DNA of 64,000 nt from Sphingomonas xinjiangensis. Lineage in GTDB: Bacteria > Pseudomonadota > Alphaproteobacteria > Sphingomonadales > Sphingomonadaceae. The stretch lies in NCBI RefSeq assembly GCF_014199255.1, contig NZ_JACIJF010000003.1, positions 124,001-188,000 of the forward strand, in the 5' to 3' direction. Made by a program: the position numbers and the translations under genes. Positions 8,490-16,150 of the stretch are shown here, piece after piece. The notes beneath the pieces are model-generated. The model was not told the DNA's origin. It did not search any database and worked only from the letters and a program-made list of their open reading frames with translations. Each line of letters starts with the position of its first letter. Within the stretch, counting starts at the first letter, position 1.

Positions 8490-8675
8490 GCCGTCACAAC
8501 CTTCCGGCTAGGTGAAGGTTCGCATCGGCGCGTTATAAACTATTGCCGAGGCGCACTCGCAATGCGGGTGGGTAGAACTCGGGGGAATCCCTACTGGGGG
8601 GAACCCAATGCGGCGACGCACGGAGTATTCTCGGGTTTGGTTAACGAATAGTTGAGGCGTCGAAAGGGGAATCGA
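8490..8675. promoter_or_regulatory. Divergent promoter region, PAP2 / second EAL gene
   Basis: These 186 bases must hold promoters for both divergent genes. The clearest structure is a near-direct repeat GGGGGAA(T)CCC at 8581-8591 and 8597-8606, each copy weakly palindromic. AAAGGGGA (8663-8670) is the ribosome site for the EAL gene at 8676. I cannot assign a regulator. Confidence 0.4.
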
Positions 8676-9503
8676 ATGACTGCCCGCACTGTTTCCGCCA
8701 TCGACCCGCGCCTTGCCCTCTCCATCTCGTTCCAGCCGATGACCGCAACCGGCGTTAGCCAGCCCTTCGCGTACGCCGCTACGGCACGGGCACAAGGCGG
8801 CCGAAGCTTCGCCGCGGCCCTTGCAATGCTTCCGCTGGACCAGCGGCCTGCGCTGGAAGCGAGCGGCATTGCGCTGGTTCTGGAAGCCGCAGTGGCAGCC
8901 GGGCTCCGCGAAAACGACGCCCTTCTGGCGATCCCGGTTGGTGCTGCGGCAGGCATGGCCGAGCCGCTTCTGTCCCACCTGTTTCGCACGGCGCTCGCCT
9001 ACCGCTTCCCGCTGGAGCGCATTGTGGTGGAGATCAATGCCGATGAGCGTGGTGACCTGCAAAGTGCCGCTGCTTTGGCTCGGGTGTGCTCGGGGCGCGG
9101 GCTCGCCATCGCATTCGACGGCTTCGCGGCCGGTCCTATCGCCCTCAAGCTGCTGGGCAGCTTCACGCCGCGCTATGTGAAGCTGGACCCCGCGCTGGTT
9201 CGCAACATCGACGCAAGTCTCTCCCGCCGACTGATCGCCGAAGGCGTAATGCGCCTGGCTCGCAGCATGGGCGTGACGGTGGTGGCACGCGGCGCTGAAA
9301 GCGCAGGCGAGTGTCACGTGCTCGCAGCGATCGGCGTGCGCCATGTCCAGGCCGAACGGCCGCTGGTGCTGGCCAAGCCCGAAATGCCACGGCGCGAGGC
9401 GCGTTACATGCAACCTGCCCATCGCCGGCTTGCCCATCACCAGCGCGCCGGATCGCCAATGCACCACCGGCAGGCGCAGCCCGATTTCGCCATCGCAGTC
9501 TAG
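8676..9503 (+). CDS. EAL-domain protein, strongly degenerate
   Basis: ATG 8676 is preferred to an in-frame TTG at 8652 because a good Shine-Dalgarno precedes it. The ~275-residue protein is a single EAL-fold domain ('LSISFQPMTATGVSQPFAY' to 'ERPLVLAKPEM') with a basic, His-rich tail. Against active EAL enzymes the signature Glu is gone ('FAYAATARA'), as is the Asn; 'VVEINADE' and the Lys in 'YVKLDPALV' remain; the Asp-Asp motif is 'FDGFAAG' with only one Asp; and 'ARGAES' replaces 'AEGVE'. Catalysis is unlikely. It resembles the EAL gene at 7112 in size and layout but has lost different residues. Confidence 0.75.
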   Translation: MTARTVSAIDPRLALSISFQPMTATGVSQPFAYAATARAQGGRSFAAALAMLPLDQRPALEASGIALVLEAAVAAGLRENDALLAIPVGAAAGMAEPLLSHLFRTALAYRFPLERIVVEINADERGDLQSAAALARVCSGRGLAIAFDGFAAGPIALKLLGSFTPRYVKLDPALVRNIDASLSRRLIAEGVMRLARSMGVTVVARGAESAGECHVLAAIGVRHVQAERPLVLAKPEMPRREARYMQPAHRRLAHHQRAGSPMHHRQAQPDFAIAV

Positions 9504-9538
9504 CTTGCACCTGTTGGCTGGCGCGCTAACAGGCTCGC

Positions 9539-10219
9539 GTGTCAGATCCCGTCTCCATTCGCCGTCTGTACGGCCGTCGCCAAGGTCATAAACTGCGCGC
9601 CGGCCAATCCGCCCTTGTCGAAGAACTGCTGCCCCGGGTCAGCGTGGCCGAAAGCGGTTCGATCGACAGTGTCACCTTGTTCGGGGATGATCGCCCGCTA
9701 GAATTCGAAATCGGCTTCGGCGGCGGCGAGCATCTTGCCGGGCAAGCCGCGATGCGGCCGGACCATGGTTTGATTGGCTGCGAACCGTTCTTGAACGGCG
9801 TGGTTGGGGCGCTCAATCACATTCGCGACGATGGGCTCGCCAATGTTCGCTTGCATATGGGCGACGCGCTTGAAGTGCTGGAGCGTCTGCCGGACGCGAG
9901 CCTGACCCGCGTCTACCTGCTACATCCCGACCCCTGGCGCAAGGCGCGGCACGCCAAGCGCCGGATGATGAACCATGGCCCTCTGGACCTGATCGCCCGG
10001 AAGCTGAAGCCCGGCTGTGAATTCAGGCTGGGGACCGACGATCCGACCTATTGCCGGTGGTCGATGATGGTGATGAACCAGCGCCGGGACTTCGTATGGC
10101 AGGCGCAAAGCGCCGAAGATTTTCTCGTTCGCCCCACGGACTGGCCAGAAACCCGCTACGAGCGCAAAGCCCGCCGTCAGGGACATGAGGTCTGGTATTT
10201 CCGCTACTTGCGGACCTGA
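9539..10219 (+). CDS. trmB: tRNA (guanine-N7-)-methyltransferase
   Basis: TrmB makes m7G46 in tRNA using SAM. The 226-residue protein has a class I SAM pocket ('LEFEIGFGGGEHL') and the family motif 'VYLLHPDPWRKARHAKRRMM', followed by the C-terminal 'DWPETRYERKARRQGHEVWYF'. The start is GTG 9539 with a weak ribosome site; the N-terminal 'MSDPVSIRRLYGRRQGHKL' is typical for sphingomonads. metK and trmB are often adjacent in this group; here about 2.8 kb of EAL/PAP2 genes separate them. It converges with the M48 protease gene. Confidence 0.93.
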   Translation: MSDPVSIRRLYGRRQGHKLRAGQSALVEELLPRVSVAESGSIDSVTLFGDDRPLEFEIGFGGGEHLAGQAAMRPDHGLIGCEPFLNGVVGALNHIRDDGLANVRLHMGDALEVLERLPDASLTRVYLLHPDPWRKARHAKRRMMNHGPLDLIARKLKPGCEFRLGTDDPTYCRWSMMVMNQRRDFVWQAQSAEDFLVRPTDWPETRYERKARRQGHEVWYFRYLRT

Positions 10220-10234
10220 GCGGGGCGAGCTTGA

Positions 10235-11692
10235 TCAGCGCTGGTCTCGATAGGTTACGATCTTCACCAACGCGCCGGGTGTGATGGAGCGGTCTGTCGA
10301 CCGGCCGTTCAGGAGCTCGAACAAGGCACGCGGCGCAGGATCGGCCATGCGGCCGACCAAAGAGTCCTGCGTATCGCCCGCCGAGACGCGAACGGCTCGG
10401 ACGAAACGCGGCTTAAGCGCCGCTGCCTCTTGTGCCGAAAGCCGGCGGAAGGATTGAAACAGCGCGTCTACCGAACCGGCATGCACATCACCCGGCGGCG
10501 CCATGACGATGAAGTGGTACGCTTCGCCGCCGCCGCCATCATAAGCGGCAATGGATAGTGGAACGCTTCCGTTTCGCACCGCAACGCGGATTTGCAGCAG
10601 GAGGCCTGGCAGTCCGTTGATCGTGGTCGCCGTCGCGCGCTCCACTTGCGCGGAGGTGTCGCCAATGAGTTGGCTGGCCAACGCCTCTGCATAGCCTTTC
10701 AGGCCTTCCGGTGGCATCCGGCCACCACCGAATTCACCAGACACGCCCTCCGGACCGTTAAGTCCAACCGCCCGCGGGGTGTTGGTGAGGGTAAATCCAC
10801 TCGGCGCCTCGAACGAGACACGCATCCCGGGATGGGCAAAGCGCCGCCCGATCACGAAGCCCTGCTCGGGATCGTCCCCGTAGAGCAAGCCATCCACCTT
10901 CGTTAGGAAGCCCTCGGCGTCCTCGGGAAAGGCGTCATCCTTCAGCCCGGTTTTGCGGGCGGTGTTCCGCGCCCGTTCGATGCGATGCTCGGTCAGGGGA
11001 TGGCTTAGCGCCCATTCCGGCACGCTTCGCGCCGCATCGCGGCTGCTGGTGGCCTGCATGAACTGTTCCTGCCGCTGCAAATCGGCAAGCATCTCGGCCG
11101 CGGCATATACGTCATAGCCCGCGTTGCGCAGATATCCGACGCCCAGATCGTCGGCCTGATACTCCTGATTGCGCGAGTAGCGCAGGCCGAAATACTGGGC
11201 GGCCTGACCAGCCAATTGCGTCAAGCGCTCGGAGCCGGTGAGGCTGACCGCGATCACTCCAAGCTTGCGCCACACCGAACGCTGTTCCTGGCGCTGCGAA
11301 TGCCGGGCGACGATGTGGCCGATCTCATGGCCCAGAACCGAAGCGAGCTCCGCCTCGCTGGTGACCACCGCGACCAAGCCGCGAGTCACGTAGATATAGC
11401 ATCCGGGCACGGCGAACGCATTCACCACGTCGCTGTTGACGAGAGTGAAGGTGCATGCGTCGCCCAGATTGGCGCCCTCCGCTACGCGCTCACCAACCGC
11501 ACGAAGATAACTCGCCTGCGGTCCCGAATAGGCGCCACCGAACTCCGCAAGCAATTGGGGGTGGTGCTCGGCGCCATATTCGCTGTCTTCCTGCGAGATC
11601 GCGGGGCCTTGCCGCGCCTGCTCCGCACTGCCGCACGCGGCAAGGAAGCACGCAACCGGCAGCGCCGCCAAGGCGACACGTCGCCGCGTCAC
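10235..11692 (-). CDS. M48-family zinc metalloprotease, predicted lipoprotein
   Basis: I place the start at GTG 11692, which overlaps the stop of the 32-codon gene upstream (GTGA) and gives an ideal lipoprotein signal ('MTRRRVALAALPVACFLAAC', lipid on Cys20). A longer frame from 11758 would hide this signal. Of ~485 residues, the M48 domain carries 'HEIGH' (122-126) and a downstream Glu in 'NQEYQADDLGV'. The C-terminal third ends in a region reminiscent of LysM ('RVSAGDTQDSLVGRM ... FELLNG'). Relatives such as BepA and LoiP act in outer-membrane protein quality control in the periplasm; that role is inferred. Confidence 0.88.
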   Translation of the reverse strand: MTRRRVALAALPVACFLAACGSAEQARQGPAISQEDSEYGAEHHPQLLAEFGGAYSGPQASYLRAVGERVAEGANLGDACTFTLVNSDVVNAFAVPGCYIYVTRGLVAVVTSEAELASVLGHEIGHIVARHSQRQEQRSVWRKLGVIAVSLTGSERLTQLAGQAAQYFGLRYSRNQEYQADDLGVGYLRNAGYDVYAAAEMLADLQRQEQFMQATSSRDAARSVPEWALSHPLTEHRIERARNTARKTGLKDDAFPEDAEGFLTKVDGLLYGDDPEQGFVIGRRFAHPGMRVSFEAPSGFTLTNTPRAVGLNGPEGVSGEFGGGRMPPEGLKGYAEALASQLIGDTSAQVERATATTINGLPGLLLQIRVAVRNGSVPLSIAAYDGGGGEAYHFIVMAPPGDVHAGSVDALFQSFRRLSAQEAAALKPRFVRAVRVSAGDTQDSLVGRMADPAPRALFELLNGRSTDRSITPGALVKIVTYRDQR

Positions 11693-11787
11693 AGCCAACC
11701 CAGGAGCCAAAGCAGGAGCAGCGTCGCGCCGAGCGATACGATCAGCGATCCGGCGCAACCCAGCCTACGCGAGAAGAGAAAGAACAT
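11689..11787 (-). CDS. 32-residue single-span membrane peptide, coupled to the M48 gene
   Basis: Starting at ATG 11787 the frame encodes 32 residues: 'MFFLFSRRLGCAGSLIVSLG' followed by a Leu/Trp-rich stretch ending 'LGWL'. From residue 10 on it is a single hydrophobic helix preceded by two arginines, so an N-in inner-membrane peptide is predicted. A GGAGACGCC segment, a plausible ribosome site, lies immediately upstream. Its TGA overlaps the GTG of the M48 protease, so the two are probably translationally coupled. Similar 30-40 residue 'MFFLFS' peptides occur in other sphingomonads to my recollection; no function is known to me. Confidence 0.65.
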   Translation of the reverse strand: MFFLFSRRLGCAGSLIVSLGATLLLLWLLGWL

Positions 11788-11848
11788 GGCGTCTCCTAAA
11801 AACCGGCTGACGAACGGCCGAACCCGCGGTGCGTTCAATGGTGCAGAG

Positions 11849-12619
11849 TCAAGTCAGCTCGATCCAGACCGGCGCATGATCGCTGGTCTTCTCCCAGCCG
11901 CGCACGAAGCGGTCCACCGCCGCCGTTCTCAAGCGCTTCGCGGCTGGCCCATTGAGCAACAGATGATCGATGCGCAGCCCGGCGTCGCGTGCCCACGCGT
12001 TCCGGAAATAATCCCAGAAGGTGTAGATGCGCTCTTCCGGATGCAGCGCACGCAGCGCATCGGTCCAGCCCTGGTCAAGCAGCCGTGCATAGGCAGCCCG
12101 CACCTCCGGCGCAAACAACGCGTCTTCGGTCCAGCGTTCGGGCTTGTACACGTCCAGATCGGTGGGCATCACATTATAGTCGCCCGCCAGCACAACCGGC
12201 GCATCCATGCCGACCAGCGTTTGCGCGTGCGCGATCAGCCGCTCGAACCAGCGGAGCTTGTAATCGAATTTCGGCCCGGGCTTCGGATTACCGTTGGGCA
12301 GGTACAGCCCAGCCACCAGCACACCGTTCACCGCCGCCTCAATGTAGCGACTATGCGTGTCGTCGGCCTCGCCGGGCAGCCCACGACGCGTCTCCAGCGG
12401 GTCGCTTCCCCGCGCCAAGATCGCCACACCGTTCCAGCTCTTCTGCCCCTGCCAGACGGCGCCATAGCCGGCCTCGCGTATGGCGCGCTCAGGAAACTTC
12501 TCGTCTGGCGCTTTCAGTTCCTGGAGGCAGACGACATCCGGCTGGGTTTCCTCAAGCCAGCGCAGCAGGACAGGCAGGCGTCCGTTGACGCCGTTGACGT
12601 TGTAGGTTGCGATCCGCAC
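11849..12619 (-). CDS. xth: Exodeoxyribonuclease III / AP endonuclease
   Basis: The 256-residue protein is a complete exonuclease III-type enzyme (EEP fold) of base-excision repair, which cuts at abasic sites and degrades 3' ends. Motifs in order: 'MRIATYNVNGVNGRLP' (first metal-site Asn), 'VVCLQELKAPDEKFP' (catalytic Glu), 'VVLAGDYNVMPTDLDVY' (Asp/Asn) and 'RIDHLLLN ... TSDHAPVWIEL' (Asp-His). Length and all metal ligands are normal. It is followed on the same strand by the 32-residue peptide and M48 genes after about 60 bases. Confidence 0.94.
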   Translation of the reverse strand: MRIATYNVNGVNGRLPVLLRWLEETQPDVVCLQELKAPDEKFPERAIREAGYGAVWQGQKSWNGVAILARGSDPLETRRGLPGEADDTHSRYIEAAVNGVLVAGLYLPNGNPKPGPKFDYKLRWFERLIAHAQTLVGMDAPVVLAGDYNVMPTDLDVYKPERWTEDALFAPEVRAAYARLLDQGWTDALRALHPEERIYTFWDYFRNAWARDAGLRIDHLLLNGPAAKRLRTAAVDRFVRGWEKTSDHAPVWIELT

Positions 12620-12754
12620 TCAGGCTCATGCCTTTGGGCCCGGTTCGGTTCCGCGGGTGCTTGATGCAGGCCTATATTTGATGGTGACTCAAACTGCCTT
12701 GCCGCCGCGGCACTCGCGGTCAGGGTGGAGGATGTGCGCCTGCGCGGCCGATGC

Positions 12755-13864
12755 TCATCGGGTCTCTGGCCGCCCGCTACGCCGCCACAGTCCCTTGAGC
12801 AGCGTGGCGGCCAGCGCGGGCAACCCTGGGCGGATGAAGAGCCAATCGCGGATTGCCGGGCCGCGCAGTGCACCGATCACCTGCTTGTAGCCGCCGTCAC
12901 CGGCTCCCCAATCAACGGCGCTGATGCCTTCATCGGCTCCCTGCACCAAGTTACGATAATAGAGCAGCTTGCCTGGAGAATGTTTTGCGAATGCAGGATC
13001 ATAGCTATTCGCGATCGCGTATTTCAGCGACCCGGCATTCACGTCGAATGAAAAGGCGGCAGGCGCGCCTCCTACGTGCAGCGTTGCCGCCCACATCATC
13101 TCCGCCAGCACCGGGTCCTTCGCGGCCGCACGCCAGAAGGTCCCGTGCCCTTCTCGCGTGAACTTGGCGTCGGATCCGTCGGTGCGCGCGGCGATCCAGC
13201 TCTTTTGCTCGATTGTGGCAAGATCATCGAAAACAGCGTCACACCAGCCAGCGCCGGTAACGAAGTTCCACGCCAATGGGCCGTGACTGCCCAGGTGTTT
13301 CTCGTGAAAGCGGTTCTTGCGCAGCGTCGAGTTGCGCGGCCAAGGACCGTCGGAGCGCAACGCCGCGATGTCGAGCAGGAAGCTGTCGGCAACGAAGCGG
13401 TCGAGCACCGCCCACCCGCCGGCATGTGCCGCCGCCTTGAGCAACTGCAGGGCTGGATCACCATCATAGATGGGTCCCAGCCTTAGGCCCGTGGCGTGCT
13501 GCGCCAGGCCGCTCAGCAATGCGGCAGCTTCATCGCCGCCTGCGTGGACGCTGACCGGGAAGCTTCGAAAGGGCCAGTAGCAGCCCGGAACGGATTTGAG
13601 ACCCAAGCGGCTCGGGCCAACGGGCACGACCGGCATGGTGATGATCCGTTCGCCTTCGCGCGTGACCATCAGTGTGTCGGCCTCTCCACCATATGCGTCG
13701 AGCGCGGCGGCGAACCACGCCTTGCGAAGAAAGCGGTGGGTCGGTGCCGCAGCCGCCGCGACTTCATCAATGGCGCTGGAAAGGCCGTCCACCCACTCCA
13801 CCGCCAGCGCTGGCGACAAGCGCGTGAAGCTGGCGAGCGGTATCGGCTTGGTCATGGCCGACAT
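12755..13864 (-). CDS. GNAT-fold acyltransferase of the CelD/BcsL (Acetyltransf_6) type
   Basis: The 369-residue protein has the layout of the CelD/FemAB-like GNAT family: an N-terminal helper domain, the central 'STLRKNRFHEKHLGSHGPLAWNFVTG', then the acyl-CoA-binding half 'LHVGGAPAAFSFDVNAGSLKYAIANSYDPAFAKHSPGKLLYYRNLV'. Such proteins acylate amino groups of polysaccharide precursors or peptides in the cytosol. The substrate is unknown and no polysaccharide genes are adjacent. An internal ATG three codons in (13855) is an alternative start. It is divergent from the DUF2721 gene, 64 bp apart. Confidence 0.8.
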   Translation of the reverse strand: MSAMTKPIPLASFTRLSPALAVEWVDGLSSAIDEVAAAAAPTHRFLRKAWFAAALDAYGGEADTLMVTREGERIITMPVVPVGPSRLGLKSVPGCYWPFRSFPVSVHAGGDEAAALLSGLAQHATGLRLGPIYDGDPALQLLKAAAHAGGWAVLDRFVADSFLLDIAALRSDGPWPRNSTLRKNRFHEKHLGSHGPLAWNFVTGAGWCDAVFDDLATIEQKSWIAARTDGSDAKFTREGHGTFWRAAAKDPVLAEMMWAATLHVGGAPAAFSFDVNAGSLKYAIANSYDPAFAKHSPGKLLYYRNLVQGADEGISAVDWGAGDGGYKQVIGALRGPAIRDWLFIRPGLPALAATLLKGLWRRSGRPETR

Positions 13865-13928
13865 TTAGCCACTGCGGGTTACCAACAGGTTTGACGCGGA
13901 GCGCTCGGCATCGTCATATGTCAGAGAC

Positions 13929-14387
13929 ATGGAAAGCCCGTATCTCTCAACCGTCGCCACCACGATCCAAACCGCCATCGCGCCGGTGTTCCTGCTGGCC
14001 GGATTGGGCGCCATCCTGAACGTCATGGTGGGCCGCCTTGCCCGCATCGTCGACCGGGCACGCAAGCTCGAGCAGCTTCACCCCAGCTCGACCGGGCCCG
14101 AGCACGACCGGCACGTGTGGGAATTACGGCTGATCAACCGGCGTATTTCCGTGATCAACACGGCAATCTTCCTGTGCGTATCCAGTGCGCTGGCGACTTG
14201 CCTGGTGGTGGCGTTGATGTTCGTGTCGGGGTTGTTCTCGCTGCATGTCGGCGGGATCATTGCCGCTACGTTCGTTGTCTCGATGGTGCTGCTGATGGCG
14301 TGCCTGATCTACTTCCTGTTTGAAGTCCGCATGTCGCTCGGCGCGATTCACGTGCGTGAGGAATTGCTGGAACTTGAGAAACGGTGA
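13929..14387 (+). CDS. DUF2721 membrane protein
   Basis: The 152-residue protein has three likely membrane helices (about 17-37, 78-100, 105-130) separated by a charged cytoplasmic loop with 'LINRRISVINTAIFLCVSSAL', as in the DUF2721 family. Function is unknown. The stop overlaps the start of the next gene (GTGA), so the two small membrane proteins form a coupled pair. Confidence 0.82.
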   Translation: MESPYLSTVATTIQTAIAPVFLLAGLGAILNVMVGRLARIVDRARKLEQLHPSSTGPEHDRHVWELRLINRRISVINTAIFLCVSSALATCLVVALMFVSGLFSLHVGGIIAATFVVSMVLLMACLIYFLFEVRMSLGAIHVREELLELEKR

Positions 14388-14785
14388 CGCCGTTTGCGGA
14401 GAAGCGGCTGCTGCAAGCGGCGATGGCAATCACGCTGTTGCTGCCGTTGAGCGCCGCGCTGTCTGGCGTGATTTCCGGTCCCGGGTTTCTAGGCCGCCCG
14501 CCGCTGGTGCCGACGGATCTGGACAGCCACTTCCGCTACATGTCCGGAGTGTTCCTGGGCATGCTGCTGCTGTTTGCGAGCTGTATTCCGCGCGTTGAGC
14601 ACAAGGGTGCGCGGCTGCGGATGCTGGGAGCCGTGGTGGTGCTGGGTGGTGTTGCACGGCTATGGTCGCTGGTAAGCGTGGGCGTGCCTTCGATCGGGCA
14701 TCAGGTCGGGCTGGGAATCGAACTGGTCGAGCTGCAGCTGTTGTTGTTGTGGCAGAGCAGGATTTCGCGGCGATTTGGCAGCTGA
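14384..14785 (+). CDS. DUF4345-like membrane protein
   Basis: The 133-residue protein starts at GTG 14384 inside the previous stop codon. It has about four hydrophobic helices. 'DSHFRYMSGVFLGM' and 'LGAVVVLGGVARLWSLVSVG' match the DUF4345 pattern. No function is established. It converges on the efflux channel gene with no gap, so any terminator would lie inside that gene. Confidence 0.75.
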   Translation: MTPFAEKRLLQAAMAITLLLPLSAALSGVISGPGFLGRPPLVPTDLDSHFRYMSGVFLGMLLLFASCIPRVEHKGARLRMLGAVVVLGGVARLWSLVSVGVPSIGHQVGLGIELVELQLLLLWQSRISRRFGS

Positions 14786-16150
14786 TCAGTCGTGTACCCC
14801 CGTCCAGCCGCCGCCAAAGGCGCGGTACAGATCGGTAAGGGCAGTCAGACGGTCCAATCTCGCCTGGATCAATGTCAAATCGGCGGACAAGAGACCGCGC
14901 TGCGCGTCCAGTTGCTCGATATAGGACGCGTAGCCGGCCCGGTACCGGCTGCTGGCGTGCACCAGCGCCTCGGCAAGCGCGGCACGCTGTGCTCTGACTT
15001 CGGCTTCCACCCGAGCCTGACGCTCGACTGCGGCCAAGCCGTCCTCGACTTCGCGCAAGGCAGTAAGAACTGACGTGCGGTATTGTATCGCCGCCTGATC
15101 GCGCTGCGAAGCCGCGGTTTCAACGCCAGCACGCAGCCGCCCGCTGTCGAAGATCGGTGCCAGGACACTGCTCCCCAGCGAAAACAACGTGATTGGATCG
15201 GCGAGCACGGAGGACAGTGCCACGCCAGCACTGCCGGTTAGGCTGATGCGCGGCAGGAACTGAGCGCGCGCCGACTCAAGCCGCGCGTCGCTGGCGGCAA
15301 TGCGCGCTTCGGCTGCGAAAATGTCAGGACGGCGGCGCAGCAGGTCGGAAGGCAGCCCGCCGGGCACCGCCGGCAGCACCAGATCGGCAAAGGCCCGCCC
15401 ACGGGGGATTGAAGTCGGCGCTATGCCGAGGAGCACGCCAAGCGCGTTTTCGGAACGGCGGATGGCAAGTTCGGTTTGAGGCACCACCTGCGCCGTGGCG
15501 CGATATTCGGCCTCGGCCTGATTGAGTTCAAGGCGCGAGGTGTAGCCCGTGTCGGCGCGGCGGCGCGCAACGCGGAGCGCCTCGCTGCGCGCGGCAAGCG
15601 TATCGCGGGCAACCTGAAGGCGCGCGTCGAGAGCGCGCAGAGCCAGATAATTGGAGGCTGTCGTAGCGGCGATCGTCAGAGCAGTGGCATCGCGCGCGGC
15701 TTGGGCCGCGATCGTGCCCAGCCGCGCCGCCTCCCGCGCCGGGCGATTGCGGCCGAACACGTCGAGTTCATAGGCGACGGTGAGCGCCGGCGACGCCTGG
15801 GTCTGTTCGAGTGGAGTGCCGAGCGCTCCGACAGAGCGGGACCGCGCAGCCGACGCACCGGCGCTGATATCGGGCGACAGCACGGCGCGAGCGAGCCGTT
15901 CCTGGGCGCGCGCTTCCTGTATGCGGGAGGCGGCGAGCGCAATGTCCGGATTGTTGGCCAATGCCTGGCGCACAAGGCGGCCTAGCACCGGGTCGCCGAA
16001 CGCGTTCCACCATTCCGGCTGAACCGTCCCGCCAGACGTACCGGCTTCACGCCACGTTTGCGGCACCTGGGGGCCGGCGGGCGGCGCGGTGCGCGGACCA
16101 GGCCCGGCACAGCTTACCAGCAACAGGGCAAGGACCAGCGCGCGCTTCAA
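14786..16150 (-). CDS. NodT-family outer-membrane efflux lipoprotein (TolC-like)
   Basis: The 454-residue protein begins 'MKRALVLALLLVSCAGPGP', a lipoprotein signal with Cys14. It then carries the two tandem outer-membrane-efflux repeats of the NodT/OprM type ('NPDIALAASRIQEARAQERL', 'RRPDIFAAEARIAASDARLESARAQFLP'), long coiled helices that build the periplasmic channel. It is the last gene of an emrB-emrA-nodT operon, overlapping the adaptor gene by four bases. The complex exports hydrophobic or aromatic compounds; the actual substrate is unknown. Confidence 0.9.
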   Translation of the reverse strand: MKRALVLALLLVSCAGPGPRTAPPAGPQVPQTWREAGTSGGTVQPEWWNAFGDPVLGRLVRQALANNPDIALAASRIQEARAQERLARAVLSPDISAGASAARSRSVGALGTPLEQTQASPALTVAYELDVFGRNRPAREAARLGTIAAQAARDATALTIAATTASNYLALRALDARLQVARDTLAARSEALRVARRRADTGYTSRLELNQAEAEYRATAQVVPQTELAIRRSENALGVLLGIAPTSIPRGRAFADLVLPAVPGGLPSDLLRRRPDIFAAEARIAASDARLESARAQFLPRISLTGSAGVALSSVLADPITLFSLGSSVLAPIFDSGRLRAGVETAASQRDQAAIQYRTSVLTALREVEDGLAAVERQARVEAEVRAQRAALAEALVHASSRYRAGYASYIEQLDAQRGLLSADLTLIQARLDRLTALTDLYRAFGGGWTGVHD

